From contig NZ_JARZHG010000012.1 of NCBI RefSeq assembly GCF_029946505.1, positions 186,001-250,000 of the forward strand: a stretch of 64,000 nt of DNA, given 5' to 3'. Below are positions 25,073 through 34,303 of this stretch, one piece after another. The stretch's first letter is position 1. Every line of letters starts with the position of its first letter. A model generated the notes under the pieces. It ran no database searches and had not been told where the DNA came from. It saw only the letters and a list, made by a program, of their open reading frames with translations. This DNA is from Polyangium sp. y55x31. GTDB taxonomy: Bacteria; Myxococcota_A; Polyangia; Polyangiales; Polyangiaceae. Made by a program: the position numbers and the translations under genes.

Positions 25073-26017
25073 TTATGCGCGCGCCTCTCTTCGGCGTTCG
25101 AGAAACCTCGCGACCGCGGCGCCGAGCCAGCGCCCGTCCTCGTATGCGGGCGAGAGGGGCTCGCCCGTCATCGCGGAGACGAGCTCCCAGTAGCGAAACG
25201 TGCGCGGGTCCTGCGTTTTTCTCAATTGCTCCGCGAAAGCGTCGTCGAGCTCCTTGCCGTTCGCCGCCGCGGCGGCCCGGACAAACCGCTCGGCGATCCC
25301 GAGGGCCTCGGCGGAATGCGGATCCACGCCTCGCCCCCGCGCCTCGCGCGCAGCCGCGACGGCCTCGCTCTGCGCGCGGAGGAGGGCCGCTTGGTCGATC
25401 CCTTCGTTCCACGTCACGGCCGCCATCACGCGCATGTTCGCGACGAATGTCGGATCGGCGAGGATCTCGGCGAGCTCGATCCACGCTTCGAGCTGCGCGG
25501 GCGTAGCGTCGTCCGGCAGCTTTGGAGAGCTCGCCTCGATCATGCTTCGCATCCATTCGCCGTCGACGGGCATGCCGTCGGCGACCTGATCATAAAAGCG
25601 GGTGATGACGGCCTTGCGTTCTTCGTTCGAGAGTCGAGTCACGGTCCACAACCTCCTTAGATCGTTTTCGCTGGGCTCAGTGCGAAGCGCGGCGCGGAGC
25701 GCGGCGGCGACACGCGAAAGCGAGGCCACGTGGGCTTCGACCGCGGCGAGCCGCAGGCGAAGCGCGTCTTCGAGCGACAGGTTGCGCGCAAGCACCTTGC
25801 GGATCGTCGAGAGGTCGACCCCCGCTTCTCGGAGCGTACGCACGAGCTCGACACGAACGACCTGCGCCTCGTCGTAAAGGCGGTAATTTGCGCGTGTTCG
25901 CTGCGCGGGCGGCAAGAGCCCCTCGTCCGAGTAGAATCGGAGCGTCTTGACGGGGATCCCCGTCCGCTTCGACAGTTCCCCGATGGTGAGCGCCGCCTTC
26001 TTCTGCATCGCGGCCAC
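25073..26017 (-). CDS. MerR-family transcriptional regulator with long effector domain
   Basis: The N-terminal 75 residues are a MerR DNA-binding domain (LTIGELSKRTGIPVKTLRFYSDEGLLPPAQRTRANYRLYDEAQVVRVELV split over the winged helix), followed by the dimerisation helix and about 200 residues of a helical effector domain rich in Ala and Arg (TipA/antibiotic-binding-like arrangement, not proven). The GTG at 26017 has GGGGGAG 8 nt upstream; an ATG lies at 26008. It is convergent with the P450, so a direct promoter overlap with the terpenoid cluster is absent, but it could act on it in trans. Confidence 0.9.
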   Translation of the reverse strand: MAAMQKKAALTIGELSKRTGIPVKTLRFYSDEGLLPPAQRTRANYRLYDEAQVVRVELVRTLREAGVDLSTIRKVLARNLSLEDALRLRLAAVEAHVASLSRVAAALRAALRTEPSENDLRRLWTVTRLSNEERKAVITRFYDQVADGMPVDGEWMRSMIEASSPKLPDDATPAQLEAWIELAEILADPTFVANMRVMAAVTWNEGIDQAALLRAQSEAVAAAREARGRGVDPHSAEALGIAERFVRAAAAANGKELDDAFAEQLRKTQDPRTFRYWELVSAMTGEPLSPAYEDGRWLGAAVARFLERRREARA

Positions 26018-26092
26018 TCTGAGGTCTCCCCCTGCTGGAGAGTCAAGCGGGAAAAATCTTGACGGTGCGCGATGAGCAGGTTCGCAGCGCAG

Positions 26093-27046
26093 TCAGATGT
26101 TTCCGCAATTGAAGCGGTAGGCCGGCTTCGACCAGTCGTTGCCGAGCACGTGGAGGCCGTAATCGTTGCGCCATATCTCGTACACGATGGCCTCGGGGTG
26201 CCCGTCGCCGTCGACGTCACTCGTGGCCAGGATATCGAAGCCGTCGGTGGAGCTGAGCTCCTCGTCCACGACCGCAAACCCGCCGCCGCGGTCGACCCAG
26301 AGCGCGCCGCAGCTCCCGCAGGGGCCTCGCGTCGCGACGAGGCGCATTTGGCCTGCGCGCAAGGCTTGATCGATCCGTACGCCCCGTTCGCCGGCTCTGC
26401 CGACCCAGGGGCCGTCGGCGAACTCGACGCCGTCGGCGCCGGCTGGCTGCGGCTTCAAATCGACATCGGCCGTCTCGGGCCAGATCGCGATGACCCTCGA
26501 CGCCGCGACCGTATTTCCTTTTGCGAAATAAGGAATCGTCTCGTCGACGCACGTATTGTACATGCAGCACGCCGGCCCCGTCGGCGCGACGTAATTCCGG
26601 CCTCCAGCCTCGTCGTGGAAATCACGCGTGGACCGCGTGACCGTGAGGACCGCCGGCGCGTTCGTATCGGTCCGCGTCGTCCGCACGCGCGCCGTCGCAG
26701 GCATGGCGAGGCCACACGCTTTTCCGGTCTCGAGCTTGCCATCGAGGGAGCACACGACGGGCACGAAACGAAGTTCGTCGGAGCCCTCGGTGCTCGTGCC
26801 GAAAAGGATCACGGCCTTGCGCGCGCGCTCGCGTTTCCCCGGCGCGTCGTCGAGGCCCACGGACGGAGGCCCCGCAGGCGCGACCGTCACCTTCGCGGCG
26901 GGTGCGCTCGTCGCCGCGGCCGTGGGCGCCGCCGGGGCGCCGGTGGGCGCGGGCGGCGCGCCCTTGGCGGGCGTGGGCGGCATGGAAGGGCTAGCGCATG
27001 CGGCAATGCCGAAAAGGAGGCTGCTCAGGATCCGTTGTGTGTACAT
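26093..27046 (-). CDS. Exported lipoprotein with a C-terminal FG-GAP-like calcium motif
   Basis: A 317-residue protein starting MYTQRILSSLLFGIAACAS, a lipoprotein signal. A linker of Pro, Ala and Thr (residues 20-60) follows, then a domain with a cluster of cysteines (GPACCMYNTC, RGPCGSCG). Near the C-terminus is ATSDVDGDGHPEAIVYEI, a single calcium-binding D-x-D-x-D-G loop of the FG-GAP/VCBS kind. No enzyme motif is seen. Confidence 0.75.
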   Translation of the reverse strand: MYTQRILSSLLFGIAACASPSMPPTPAKGAPPAPTGAPAAPTAAATSAPAAKVTVAPAGPPSVGLDDAPGKRERARKAVILFGTSTEGSDELRFVPVVCSLDGKLETGKACGLAMPATARVRTTRTDTNAPAVLTVTRSTRDFHDEAGGRNYVAPTGPACCMYNTCVDETIPYFAKGNTVAASRVIAIWPETADVDLKPQPAGADGVEFADGPWVGRAGERGVRIDQALRAGQMRLVATRGPCGSCGALWVDRGGGFAVVDEELSSTDGFDILATSDVDGDGHPEAIVYEIWRNDYGLHVLGNDWSKPAYRFNCGNI

Positions 27047-27156
27047 GTCCGAACCGCGCCGATCCTACACCTTCGCCCGAGCTCGTGTCTTCCCTTCCCG
27101 CGCGGCACGCCTCGACGCCGCCCGCTTGCGTATCATCTTGAAAAGGGGGCGGACTC

Positions 27157-28461
27157 ATGAGGTACTTCGGGCCGATGCTCGCTTGCGCCATGACGCTGCA
27201 TGCGGAGACCACGTCCGCCGCGGGCTTCGTGCGCGCGGCCGAGGGCCGCTTCCTGCGCGACGGCAAACCGTACACGTTCCTCGGCGCGAATTTCTGGTAT
27301 GGCATGAACCTCGGGGTCGAGGGACCCTCCGGAAATCGCGACAGGCTCGCGCGGGAGCTCGATCGCCTCGCGGCCCTCGGCGTCACGAACCTGCGTATCC
27401 TCGCGGCGACCGAAGGCCCGGAATCCGCGCCCTGGCGCATCCTCCCCGTGCTCCAGCCCTCGCCGCGCGAATATCGCGAGGAGCTCCTCCTCGGCATGGA
27501 CTTTTTGCTGAAGGAGATGAAGACGCGCGGCATGGTCGCCGTGGTTTGCCTGAACAATTTCTGGCCCTGGTCCGGCGGCATGGCGCAATACCTACGCTGG
27601 AACGGCGCAGGGCCGATTCCATATCCCCCGCCCGAGCCCGGAGGGAGCTGGGGCGCCTACCAGGCGTATACCGCAGCGTTTTACTCAAATCCGGCCGCCG
27701 TGGAGACATTCCACGATTTCGTGCGGATGCTGCTCCAGCGAACGAATCGATACACCGGCGTGCGGTACGCGGACGACCCGACGATCATGGCCTGGGAGCT
27801 CGCGAACGAGCCGCGGGGCGGGACGAACGTCAGGGCCTTCCACGTATGGATCGAGCGTACGTCGGAGCTGATCGAATCCCTGGATTCCCGGCACCTCGTG
27901 ACCACCGGGTCCGAGGGCGAGACGCCCTGGCCGCGCGAAAGTGGGCTCGACGTCGTCGCGAACCATGGGTTCTCCTCGATCGATTACGTCACGGCCCACG
28001 TCTGGGCGCAGAACTGGGGCTGGTACGACCCGGCACGGCCCAGGACCTACGAGGCCGCCGTGCGTGAAATGAAGTCCTATCTCCGGCGCCACATCGAGCA
28101 AGCGAAGCGCCTGGGCAAACCTCTCGTCATCGAGGAATTCGGGTTCCCGCGGGACGCCGGCAGCCACGATCCCGCCGCGACCACGGCCGCGCGAGATCGA
28201 TATTATCGCGCGGTCTTCGAGGTGGTGCTCGACGCCGTGCGCGCGGGCGAGCCCATGGGCGGCGTGAATTTCTGGGCCTGGTCGGGCGAAGGTCGCCCGC
28301 GCATCCCCGGAGCCCATTGGCAAAGGAATGACCCGTTCACCGGCGATCCACCACACGAAGCGCAAGGCTGGTATAGCGTCTACGACACGGATGACACCAC
28401 CTTGCGCGTGATCGCGGAATATGCGCGGAAAATCGCCTCGACCTCGCTGTCGATGCCTTGA
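27157..28461 (+). CDS. Glycoside hydrolase family 5, endo-beta-mannanase-like, exported
   Basis: The 434-residue protein has a signal peptide (MRYFGPMLACAMTLHAETTSAA) and a GH5 (beta/alpha)8 catalytic domain. WELANEPR carries the acid/base Glu (E218) and VIEEFGFPRD the nucleophile (E327). The opening FLRDGKPYTFLGANFWYGMNL and the length favour the beta-1,4-mannanase branch (GH5_7-like), acting on mannan outside the cell. The ATG follows AAGGGGG. No sugar transporter adjoins it. Confidence 0.92.
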   Translation: MRYFGPMLACAMTLHAETTSAAGFVRAAEGRFLRDGKPYTFLGANFWYGMNLGVEGPSGNRDRLARELDRLAALGVTNLRILAATEGPESAPWRILPVLQPSPREYREELLLGMDFLLKEMKTRGMVAVVCLNNFWPWSGGMAQYLRWNGAGPIPYPPPEPGGSWGAYQAYTAAFYSNPAAVETFHDFVRMLLQRTNRYTGVRYADDPTIMAWELANEPRGGTNVRAFHVWIERTSELIESLDSRHLVTTGSEGETPWPRESGLDVVANHGFSSIDYVTAHVWAQNWGWYDPARPRTYEAAVREMKSYLRRHIEQAKRLGKPLVIEEFGFPRDAGSHDPAATTAARDRYYRAVFEVVLDAVRAGEPMGGVNFWAWSGEGRPRIPGAHWQRNDPFTGDPPHEAQGWYSVYDTDDTTLRVIAEYARKIASTSLSMP

Positions 28462-28480
28462 CATGTCAATCCCATGACAC
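28458..28480. promoter_or_regulatory. Palindrome TTGACATGTCAA overlapping the GH5 stop, with TGTCA-N6-TGACA
   Basis: TTGACATGTCAA (28458-28469) is a perfect 12-bp palindrome across the stop codon. TGTCA (28464-28468) and TGACA (28475-28479) form a second dyad with a 6-bp spacer, the geometry of CRP/FNR-family sites. It lies about 150 nt upstream of the PAS-STAS gene. Confidence 0.4.
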
Positions 28481-28630
28481 ATCCGTGCCGAGGGACGGAC
28501 GGCGCGATCCGGCTTTTCCGACGAATTAACGTAGGCCGGCTGTGTGTGGACTCTTGATACGCGCCCTGCCGAGGGCGTACATTCGTGGAAGTGGCCGCGC
28601 GCAGCGACGCGCGCTCGAGCGAGGCAGGAC

Positions 28631-29551
28631 GTGGACGGGCACAGCACAGAGACCAATCGCGATCCGGATCGGGACACACTTCTTGCCCGCATCGACATGC
28701 TGGAGCGTGAAAACGCGGACCTGCGAGAAAAAGCCCAGGAGGTCCAGCGCATCGAGAACGAGCTACGCGCGAACCAGGCACGCTTCCGCGCGCTGCTCGA
28801 GGGCTTGCACGTGGGCGTGGTCATGCAGGAGCCGACCGGGAAGAACATCCTTTTCAACCCACATGCCCTCACGTTGCTCGGCGTGACCGAGGATCAGCTC
28901 CTGGGTCGGACGTCCTTCGATCCCCGCTGGGGCGCGGTGTACGAGGATGGCTCGCCATGCCCGGGCGAGGATCATCCGATCAGCGTCGCGCTGCGGACAG
29001 GCAAACCCGTGCGCAATTTCGTGCATGGGATCGACCGGCCCGCGCTCGGAGATCGCGTGTGGCTCCTGGTGAGCGCGGCGCCGCAGTTCGACGATCGAGG
29101 CGTGGTGACGGGCGCGATCGCGACGTTCACGGACATCACGGCGCGCAAGGAGGCCGAGGATCTGGTGCGATCGCAATCACGGATGCTCGAGGAGATGTCG
29201 ACGCCGCTCGTGCCGATCGGCGACGATATCGTGGCCATGCCGCTCATCGGCACCGTGGACGCGCGGCGCGCCGAGCTCGTGCTCGAAACGCTGCTCGCGG
29301 GCATCGCGCATAAAGGCGCGCGCGTGGCCATCCTCGACATCACGGGCGTGAGCGTGGTCGACGCGAATGTGGCGACCACGCTGGTGCGCTCGGCGCAGGC
29401 GGCGCGGCTCCTCGGCGCGCAGGTGGTGCTGACGGGCATTCGCGGGAGCGTGGCGCAGACGCTCGTGGAGCTCGACGTGGATCTCTCGGGGCTGGTCACG
29501 CGCGGGACGCTGCAAGGCGGGATCGCCTGGGCGCTCGCGCGGCGCTCGTAG
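28631..29551 (+). CDS. PAS-STAS protein, RsbR-like
   Basis: This 306-residue protein starts at a GTG with GAGGCAGGAC just upstream. A coiled coil (MLERENADLREKAQEVQRIENELRANQ, split over residues 20-50) leads to a PAS domain (RFRALLEGLHVGVVMQEP to FTDITARKEAEDL) and then a C-terminal STAS domain with LDITGVSVVDANVATTLV and LTGIRGSVAQTL. STAS domains with this layout occur in stressosome proteins of the RsbR group, where Thr/Ser in the ITG and GIRG loops are phosphorylated by a kinase. Its signal and partners are not visible nearby. Confidence 0.88.
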   Translation: MDGHSTETNRDPDRDTLLARIDMLERENADLREKAQEVQRIENELRANQARFRALLEGLHVGVVMQEPTGKNILFNPHALTLLGVTEDQLLGRTSFDPRWGAVYEDGSPCPGEDHPISVALRTGKPVRNFVHGIDRPALGDRVWLLVSAAPQFDDRGVVTGAIATFTDITARKEAEDLVRSQSRMLEEMSTPLVPIGDDIVAMPLIGTVDARRAELVLETLLAGIAHKGARVAILDITGVSVVDANVATTLVRSAQAARLLGAQVVLTGIRGSVAQTLVELDVDLSGLVTRGTLQGGIAWALARRS

Positions 29552-29554
29552 TGA

Positions 29555-30781
29555 CTACCACTTCTTTTTGCGCCCGCCGATCGCGGCTGGCGCATTGCCG
29601 GCGCAGGTCGCGCCCTGGAGGTTGTAGGGCGTGTCGAAGAACATGAACTCGTACACCCGATCGGCGGCGAGCGCCGAGCTATTGAAGCCCTCGCCGATAC
29701 GAATGCCGTTCGCGACCATGAGCACCTGGTGCCCCTCGGCGAGGCAGGTGGGCCGCGGGCTCGGGAAGACCTCCATCGCATAGGTATCCGAGGCGACGAT
29801 GGCCGGGCGGAATTGCGAGAGCCAGTGGCATTCGGCGAGCCACGGGCCGGGCGCGGCGCCGAGGTACGTCGACCAGAGCGCCTCGTCCGCCCAGTAATGG
29901 CTCCATCCCGTGCGGATGATGACCACGTCCCCGGGCTCGATGCAATCGAGGTCCTCCCAAGCCATCGTCGCCTTGAGGTCGGCGATCGTGATGCGATATC
30001 CGGGCGCGAGGGACTTTCCATTGGGGGCGATGGCGCTCGTCTGCCCCATCGCTTTCTTGTAGCCGAGCACATCGAGGAGCAGGCCCCGGGTGATGATCGG
30101 CCCGATGTTCTGGAGTCCGAGCGATTTCGTGCCCCCGAGAATGCTGCCCGGCCCGTAGTTCTGGGCCGCGGCGTCGGCGCGGGCGATGTCCTGCCGGTCG
30201 AGCGGGTCGTAGACGTCGGGGCGCGGCGTGATCTGGTCGAAATGGTGGCCGCCGTAGAACCAGCCGCCGAAGCTCGGGTGACCGAAATCATCGACCTGTG
30301 TCGCGAGCTGGAACGTGAAGGCCTCGAATCGCTCGTCCTGGAAGATGAACTGGTTGTCGCCGGTGGGCCCGTACGGGGCGATCCAGTAATCGGCGCGGCG
30401 CGGCGGATCGGCCGGAAAACCCGGGATCCCCGGCCGCATGGGCTCGCCCAGGGAATACACCTTCGCATCTCCGCGCTGCCCGAGCTTCAACGCGTCCTTG
30501 CGCTTCGCCTCGTTGATCTCGACCAGCGTGCCGACGGTGTCACCCCAGACGCCGAGATCATCCCATCGCGAGAAGATCCATTCGAGGGTGACGGGGTCGT
30601 CGTTGAAGGGCCCGCCGGGGTTCGGGAACGGGGGGCAAGGTGGGCTCGCGTGCGCCCGCCCTGGGATCATCTGCGCGAGGACGGAGGCGCCCGCCGCGCC
30701 CGCCGCACCGCCGAGGAAATCACGACGGCTCACCTGCGCCTTGTCGCCCTGGGCCGCAAACACGTGCTTCAAGAACCGCAT
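29555..30781 (-). CDS. Tat-exported cyclase-family protein (kynurenine-formamidase-like fold)
   Basis: A 408-residue protein starting MRFLKHVFAAQ after AAAGGAG, with a twin-arginine signal SRRDFLGGAAGAAGASVLAQ. The body matches the cyclase family: RWDDLGVWGDTVGTLVEINEAKR, VYSLGEPMRPGIPGFP, and GDVVIIRTGWSHYW are typical. The metal-binding H-x-G-T-H-x-D motif is not in its standard form; the equivalent stretch reads DDFGHPSFGGWFYGGHHFDQ, so hydrolase activity is uncertain. Convergent with the PAS-STAS gene (3 nt between stops). Confidence 0.85.
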   Translation of the reverse strand: MRFLKHVFAAQGDKAQVSRRDFLGGAAGAAGASVLAQMIPGRAHASPPCPPFPNPGGPFNDDPVTLEWIFSRWDDLGVWGDTVGTLVEINEAKRKDALKLGQRGDAKVYSLGEPMRPGIPGFPADPPRRADYWIAPYGPTGDNQFIFQDERFEAFTFQLATQVDDFGHPSFGGWFYGGHHFDQITPRPDVYDPLDRQDIARADAAAQNYGPGSILGGTKSLGLQNIGPIITRGLLLDVLGYKKAMGQTSAIAPNGKSLAPGYRITIADLKATMAWEDLDCIEPGDVVIIRTGWSHYWADEALWSTYLGAAPGPWLAECHWLSQFRPAIVASDTYAMEVFPSPRPTCLAEGHQVLMVANGIRIGEGFNSSALAADRVYEFMFFDTPYNLQGATCAGNAPAAIGGRKKKW

Positions 30782-30955
30782 GGTGCGTTCTCCTTTCGTG
30801 CCGCGCAGCCGCAACATCACGGCTGCACCAATCGAGTCCAGTGCATCGAACGGAAATGACCGTTCATGGTTCACCAAACACGACACGAACGGAATTTGCA
30901 AGAACTTTCGTAAGGTCCCTGTCTGGGCACCGTTGCCACGTGGGCCTACCCGGCT

Positions 30956-31927
30956 TCAGAGCACCCGATCGACGAGCGACTCTCCGCGCTCGAAGCGCCG
31001 CAAGTTCTCCACGAAATGACGCACGAGCGCAAGGTGTTCGCCGCGCCGTCCGCCCGCCGAGTGCGGCGTGACGAAGCAATTCGGCGCCGACCAGAGCGGA
31101 TGATCCGCCGGCAGCGGCTCGACCTCGGTCACGTCGAGATAGGCGCCTCCGAGCCGCCTGCTCTGCAGGGCCTCCAGCAATGCACCTTGATCCACCGTCG
31201 TTCCTCGCCCCACGTTGTACACGAATGCCCCGTCGCGCAGCCGCGCGAGCCGCGCACGATCGAGGAAACCGCGCGTCCCCTCGTTCTCCGGCAGCACGTT
31301 CACCACGTGATCCGCCTCGCCCAGCGCGCGATCGATCTCCCCTTCGTGCACCACCGTCACGCGCGAATCTCCTTCCGCGCGCCGACGGAACGCGAAGAGC
31401 CGCACTTCGAAGGGCGCGAGCAGCTCCGCAATTCGCCGGCCAATGGCCCCGTATCCGAGCAAGAGCACGGTTTGTCCCCGGAGCAAAAACGACCGCTCGC
31501 GCCGCAGCGCGCTCTCCCACGCGCGCGTCGTTCGCTGCGCGTCGAGCGACGCGGGGAGCTGCCGCGCCATGGACAGCATCATGGCGAGCACGTGCTCGGC
31601 GCACGGATCGGCATACACCGTGGAGCTCGTCGTGAGAGCGATTCCCTTCGACGTGAGCGCCGCGCGAATCGTGTCGACGTCATAACGCGTATACCCGGCG
31701 CTCGTGAGATGAGCCCAGCGAAGGCGGGACGAACCGAGGAGCCCGTCCACGGCCGGCTGACCAAAGGCGACGTCGGCCTCGAGCAGCGCGGGGTCGAGCG
31801 CTCCGCTCGCCAGATTGGAGGACGTCCTCGCGGAGGCGAACACCAGAGAATGCCCGGCCACGCCCTCGCGCAGCGCACGGAGCGCCTCTTCCGGGAACGT
31901 CGTATCGCAGAAGATGGTCAACGTCAT
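30956..31927 (-). CDS. D-2-hydroxyacid dehydrogenase
   Basis: This 323-residue NAD-dependent enzyme has the Rossmann motif LLLGYGAIGRRIAELL, and the catalytic Arg, Glu and His in YNVGRGTTVDQ, DVTEVEPLP and FVTPHSAGG. These are the hallmarks of the D-isomer specific 2-hydroxyacid dehydrogenase family, which reduces 2-keto acids to D-2-hydroxyacids. It starts 8 nt after the M50 protease gene stops, so the two are co-transcribed. Substrate specificity (glyoxylate, hydroxypyruvate, phosphoglycerate) is not evident. Confidence 0.93.
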   Translation of the reverse strand: MTLTIFCDTTFPEEALRALREGVAGHSLVFASARTSSNLASGALDPALLEADVAFGQPAVDGLLGSSRLRWAHLTSAGYTRYDVDTIRAALTSKGIALTTSSTVYADPCAEHVLAMMLSMARQLPASLDAQRTTRAWESALRRERSFLLRGQTVLLLGYGAIGRRIAELLAPFEVRLFAFRRRAEGDSRVTVVHEGEIDRALGEADHVVNVLPENEGTRGFLDRARLARLRDGAFVYNVGRGTTVDQGALLEALQSRRLGGAYLDVTEVEPLPADHPLWSAPNCFVTPHSAGGRRGEHLALVRHFVENLRRFERGESLVDRVL

Positions 31928-31935
31928 CCGCGTGC

Positions 31936-32406
31936 CTAGCGCCGGAACAGCCGCCAAGCCTCGGCGCCATCGAACGGCGGGGCGGGGATCAGGTTCAGAG
32001 CGATCAACATCAGGTTCGTCGTCGTGAGCGCCGCCGTGATCTCCCCGAAAAATCCCCCGGACGGCAGAAAGCTCGACCAGAGGGGCGCCGTGAGCAGCAC
32101 GGCCAGTTGCGCGAGGACGCCGCCCCACGCGACGATCGCGCGCTGCTTCATGGTGACGTCGCCGCCCCATTCGCAAGACCCGCCGACCGCATGAACGTCG
32201 ACGGAGACGACGTACCCGCCGACCCCACGGGCGAGCAGCGCGTGGCCGAGCTCGTGCACGAGGACGAGGATCAAAAATCCGAGCCACACGCCCGGCGCAA
32301 ACCTGAGCCCAGAGAGCACGAACGCGCCGAGCGGCATGGTCCAGTGGATACGAATCGGCGCCCGCCCGAAGTGGCCGATCACGAGGTAGCCGTCACGAAC
32401 GCGCAT
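31936..32406 (-). CDS. Site-2-protease-like (M50) membrane metalloprotease
   Basis: A short, 156-residue membrane protein with HELGH (zinc ligands, near residue 51) in a transmembrane helix and NLIPAPPFDGAEAW near the C-terminus, the third ligand motif. These are the conserved elements of site-2 proteases such as SpoIVFB or RseP. No PDZ or CBS domain is present. The start at 32406 has GGAG 6 nt upstream. It is divergent from the M23 gene. Co-transcription with a dehydrogenase is unusual; substrate unknown. Confidence 0.88.
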   Translation of the reverse strand: MRVRDGYLVIGHFGRAPIRIHWTMPLGAFVLSGLRFAPGVWLGFLILVLVHELGHALLARGVGGYVVSVDVHAVGGSCEWGGDVTMKQRAIVAWGGVLAQLAVLLTAPLWSSFLPSGGFFGEITAALTTTNLMLIALNLIPAPPFDGAEAWRLFRR

Positions 32407-32528
32407 TGCCATCTCCACGAGGAGTGTCGCCCGGGCGGCAAGGCACGTCAACCGGTACGACTCCGCGCTCGCATTTCGGGAATGGTTGCGCTTTCGGCGT
32501 GGTGGCGCCGATGCTAGCCTCGCCTCCG

Positions 32529-33740
32529 ATGCATCGACGTAGATATCTCTTGTTGCTCGCAGGTCTGGTCGCCTGCAGCGGCGCGCGCGCGCCGGAGCCG
32601 AGCTGTCCGCCCACGATGCCGGCGCCCCTCGCGACGCCCTCCGCGGCGCCCACGCCAAACGCGCCGGCCGCCGCCGCTCCGCCGGTCACGCAGGCTCGTA
32701 TTCCCGGAGGAACCATCACCGTCGCCGTGGCCCCGACACGTGCGTACGTCGAGCGCACCGACGGAGCGCAGCTCCTCAACTGCGATCTTCGGATCAAGAA
32801 CGGCACCGGCGTCGCCTGGAAGCTCGTCGAGATCGAAGTCTCCGTGCACGACAGCCGCGATGCCCTGGCGTGGCGCAGGCTCGTCACCGACGGCGGCGTG
32901 AGCCCCGCCATATCGACGGTGCCGAACCGCGAGCTGCCCGAAGGCGCCGAGCTGTTGCTGCTCAATCCGGTCAGCGAGCTCGCGCTCGACCTCGAGCTCG
33001 CGCGTGTTCACTTCACGCTCACGTTCGTCGCGACGAACGGGGACGAGCGCCTCGTCGTCGGCGCGGACGTGCGCCCGATCCAGTACGAGGACCACGCAGA
33101 GCTTCGTTTCCCGCTCGCCGGTCGCCTGATCGTGTGGTCCGGCCACGACTACCTCGCCCACCATCGCCGCTGGGACTATGTATTCACGCCGATCCGCTCC
33201 TTCGGCTTCGTAAGCAACGCCGGGCGTTACGCCTACGACCTCGTGCCTGTCGACGCGACCGGCGCGATGCACGCCGGACATCCCGAGGACAACAAGAGCT
33301 GGTTCGGCTTCGGCGCGCCCGTGCTCGCGCCCGCCGTGGGCAAAGTCGTCGCCGTGCGCGACGACCACCCCGACAACCGCGAATTCGACGTCGACAAACT
33401 CGCCGACGATCTCATGCTGATGTACGGCAATCACGTGGTGATCGACCATGGCCACGGCGAGCACAGCCTGTTCGCCCACCTCCAGCAGAAGAGCGTGACG
33501 GTGAAGGTCGGCGACGTGGTCAAGGCCGGGGATCGCGTCGGCGCGATCGGCGCCTCGGGCAGCGCGAATTTCCCGCACCTGCACTACCAGTTGCAGGACG
33601 GACCGAATGCGCGCGCCGAAGGGCTGCCCTCGTACTTCCACGACTTCGTGCGCCACCGTGGCGCCCGCGCGATCCCGGTCAAACGCGGCACCATCGGTAG
33701 CGGCGACCTGATCGAAGCGTCGACGGCGAAGCGACGCTGA
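32529..33740 (+). CDS. M23 peptidoglycan endopeptidase, lipoprotein
   Basis: A 403-residue protein starting MHRRRYLLLLAGLVACSG, a lipoprotein signal with lipobox LVAC. A Pro/Ala linker follows, then a beta-rich N-terminal domain and a C-terminal M23 domain: HAGHPEDNKSWFGFGAPVLAPAVGKVVAVRD, GNHVVIDHGHGEHSLFAHL and the zinc motif FPHLHYQ (HxH). These cleave peptidoglycan cross-bridges in the periplasm. An in-frame ATG at 32511 is also possible. The GFA gene starts 27 nt after its stop. Confidence 0.9.
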   Translation: MHRRRYLLLLAGLVACSGARAPEPSCPPTMPAPLATPSAAPTPNAPAAAAPPVTQARIPGGTITVAVAPTRAYVERTDGAQLLNCDLRIKNGTGVAWKLVEIEVSVHDSRDALAWRRLVTDGGVSPAISTVPNRELPEGAELLLLNPVSELALDLELARVHFTLTFVATNGDERLVVGADVRPIQYEDHAELRFPLAGRLIVWSGHDYLAHHRRWDYVFTPIRSFGFVSNAGRYAYDLVPVDATGAMHAGHPEDNKSWFGFGAPVLAPAVGKVVAVRDDHPDNREFDVDKLADDLMLMYGNHVVIDHGHGEHSLFAHLQQKSVTVKVGDVVKAGDRVGAIGASGSANFPHLHYQLQDGPNARAEGLPSYFHDFVRHRGARAIPVKRGTIGSGDLIEASTAKRR

Positions 33741-33767
33741 CACGGACATTCAACGAACGGAGCCTCG

Positions 33768-34211
33768 ATGCAGATCCACGGCCAATGCCACTGTGCGAAC
33801 ATCTCGTTCACCCTCGACTGGACGCCGGAGCCCTCCGAAATCCCCGCGCGGGCCTGCACGTGCTCATTCTGTACCAAGCACGGCGGGGTCTGGACCTCCT
33901 GCCCGAGCGGCTCGCTCCGCGTGCACGTCCGTGAGCCCTCCCTCGTATCGAAGTATGCATTCGGCACGAAAACCGCTGATTTCCACGTCTGCGCAAAGTG
34001 TGGCATCACGCCGGTGGTCACCTGCCGCATCGACGGTCGCCTCTACGCCGTCGTCAATGTGAACACGTTCGAGGACGTCGATCCCGCACTCTTGCGACGC
34101 TCGTCCGCCACCTTGGACCGAGAAACCGAGGAGGTCCGGCTCGCGCGGCGCAAGCGCAACTGGATTGCCGACGTCGCGTACGAGGAGGCCACGCCGAGCG
34201 ACGGGCGGTGA
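33768..34211 (+). CDS. GFA/CENP-V family zinc protein
   Basis: This 147-residue protein has the cysteine pattern of the GFA family: GQCHCANISF near the start (C7, C9), ACTCSFCTKHGGVWTSC, and VCAKCGITPV. Those residues bind two zincs. Relatives were named for glutathione-dependent formaldehyde activation, but most have no proven activity. It follows the M23 gene closely (27 nt). Nothing unusual. Confidence 0.9.
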   Translation: MQIHGQCHCANISFTLDWTPEPSEIPARACTCSFCTKHGGVWTSCPSGSLRVHVREPSLVSKYAFGTKTADFHVCAKCGITPVVTCRIDGRLYAVVNVNTFEDVDPALLRRSSATLDRETEEVRLARRKRNWIADVAYEEATPSDGR

Positions 34212-34303
34212 TACGTTCGAGCCGCGCGCGGCGGGCTTGTCGTCGCGGGAACTTTCGGCGACCATGCGGCCTCCCTCCCGGAACGTCCCGTCCTCGCGCC
34301 GCC

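Noticed and set aside
29555..30781. Full active site of the cyclase family
   Set aside because: The overall family match is good, but the H-x-G-T-H-x-D motif is not in its standard form, so I do not claim formamidase activity.
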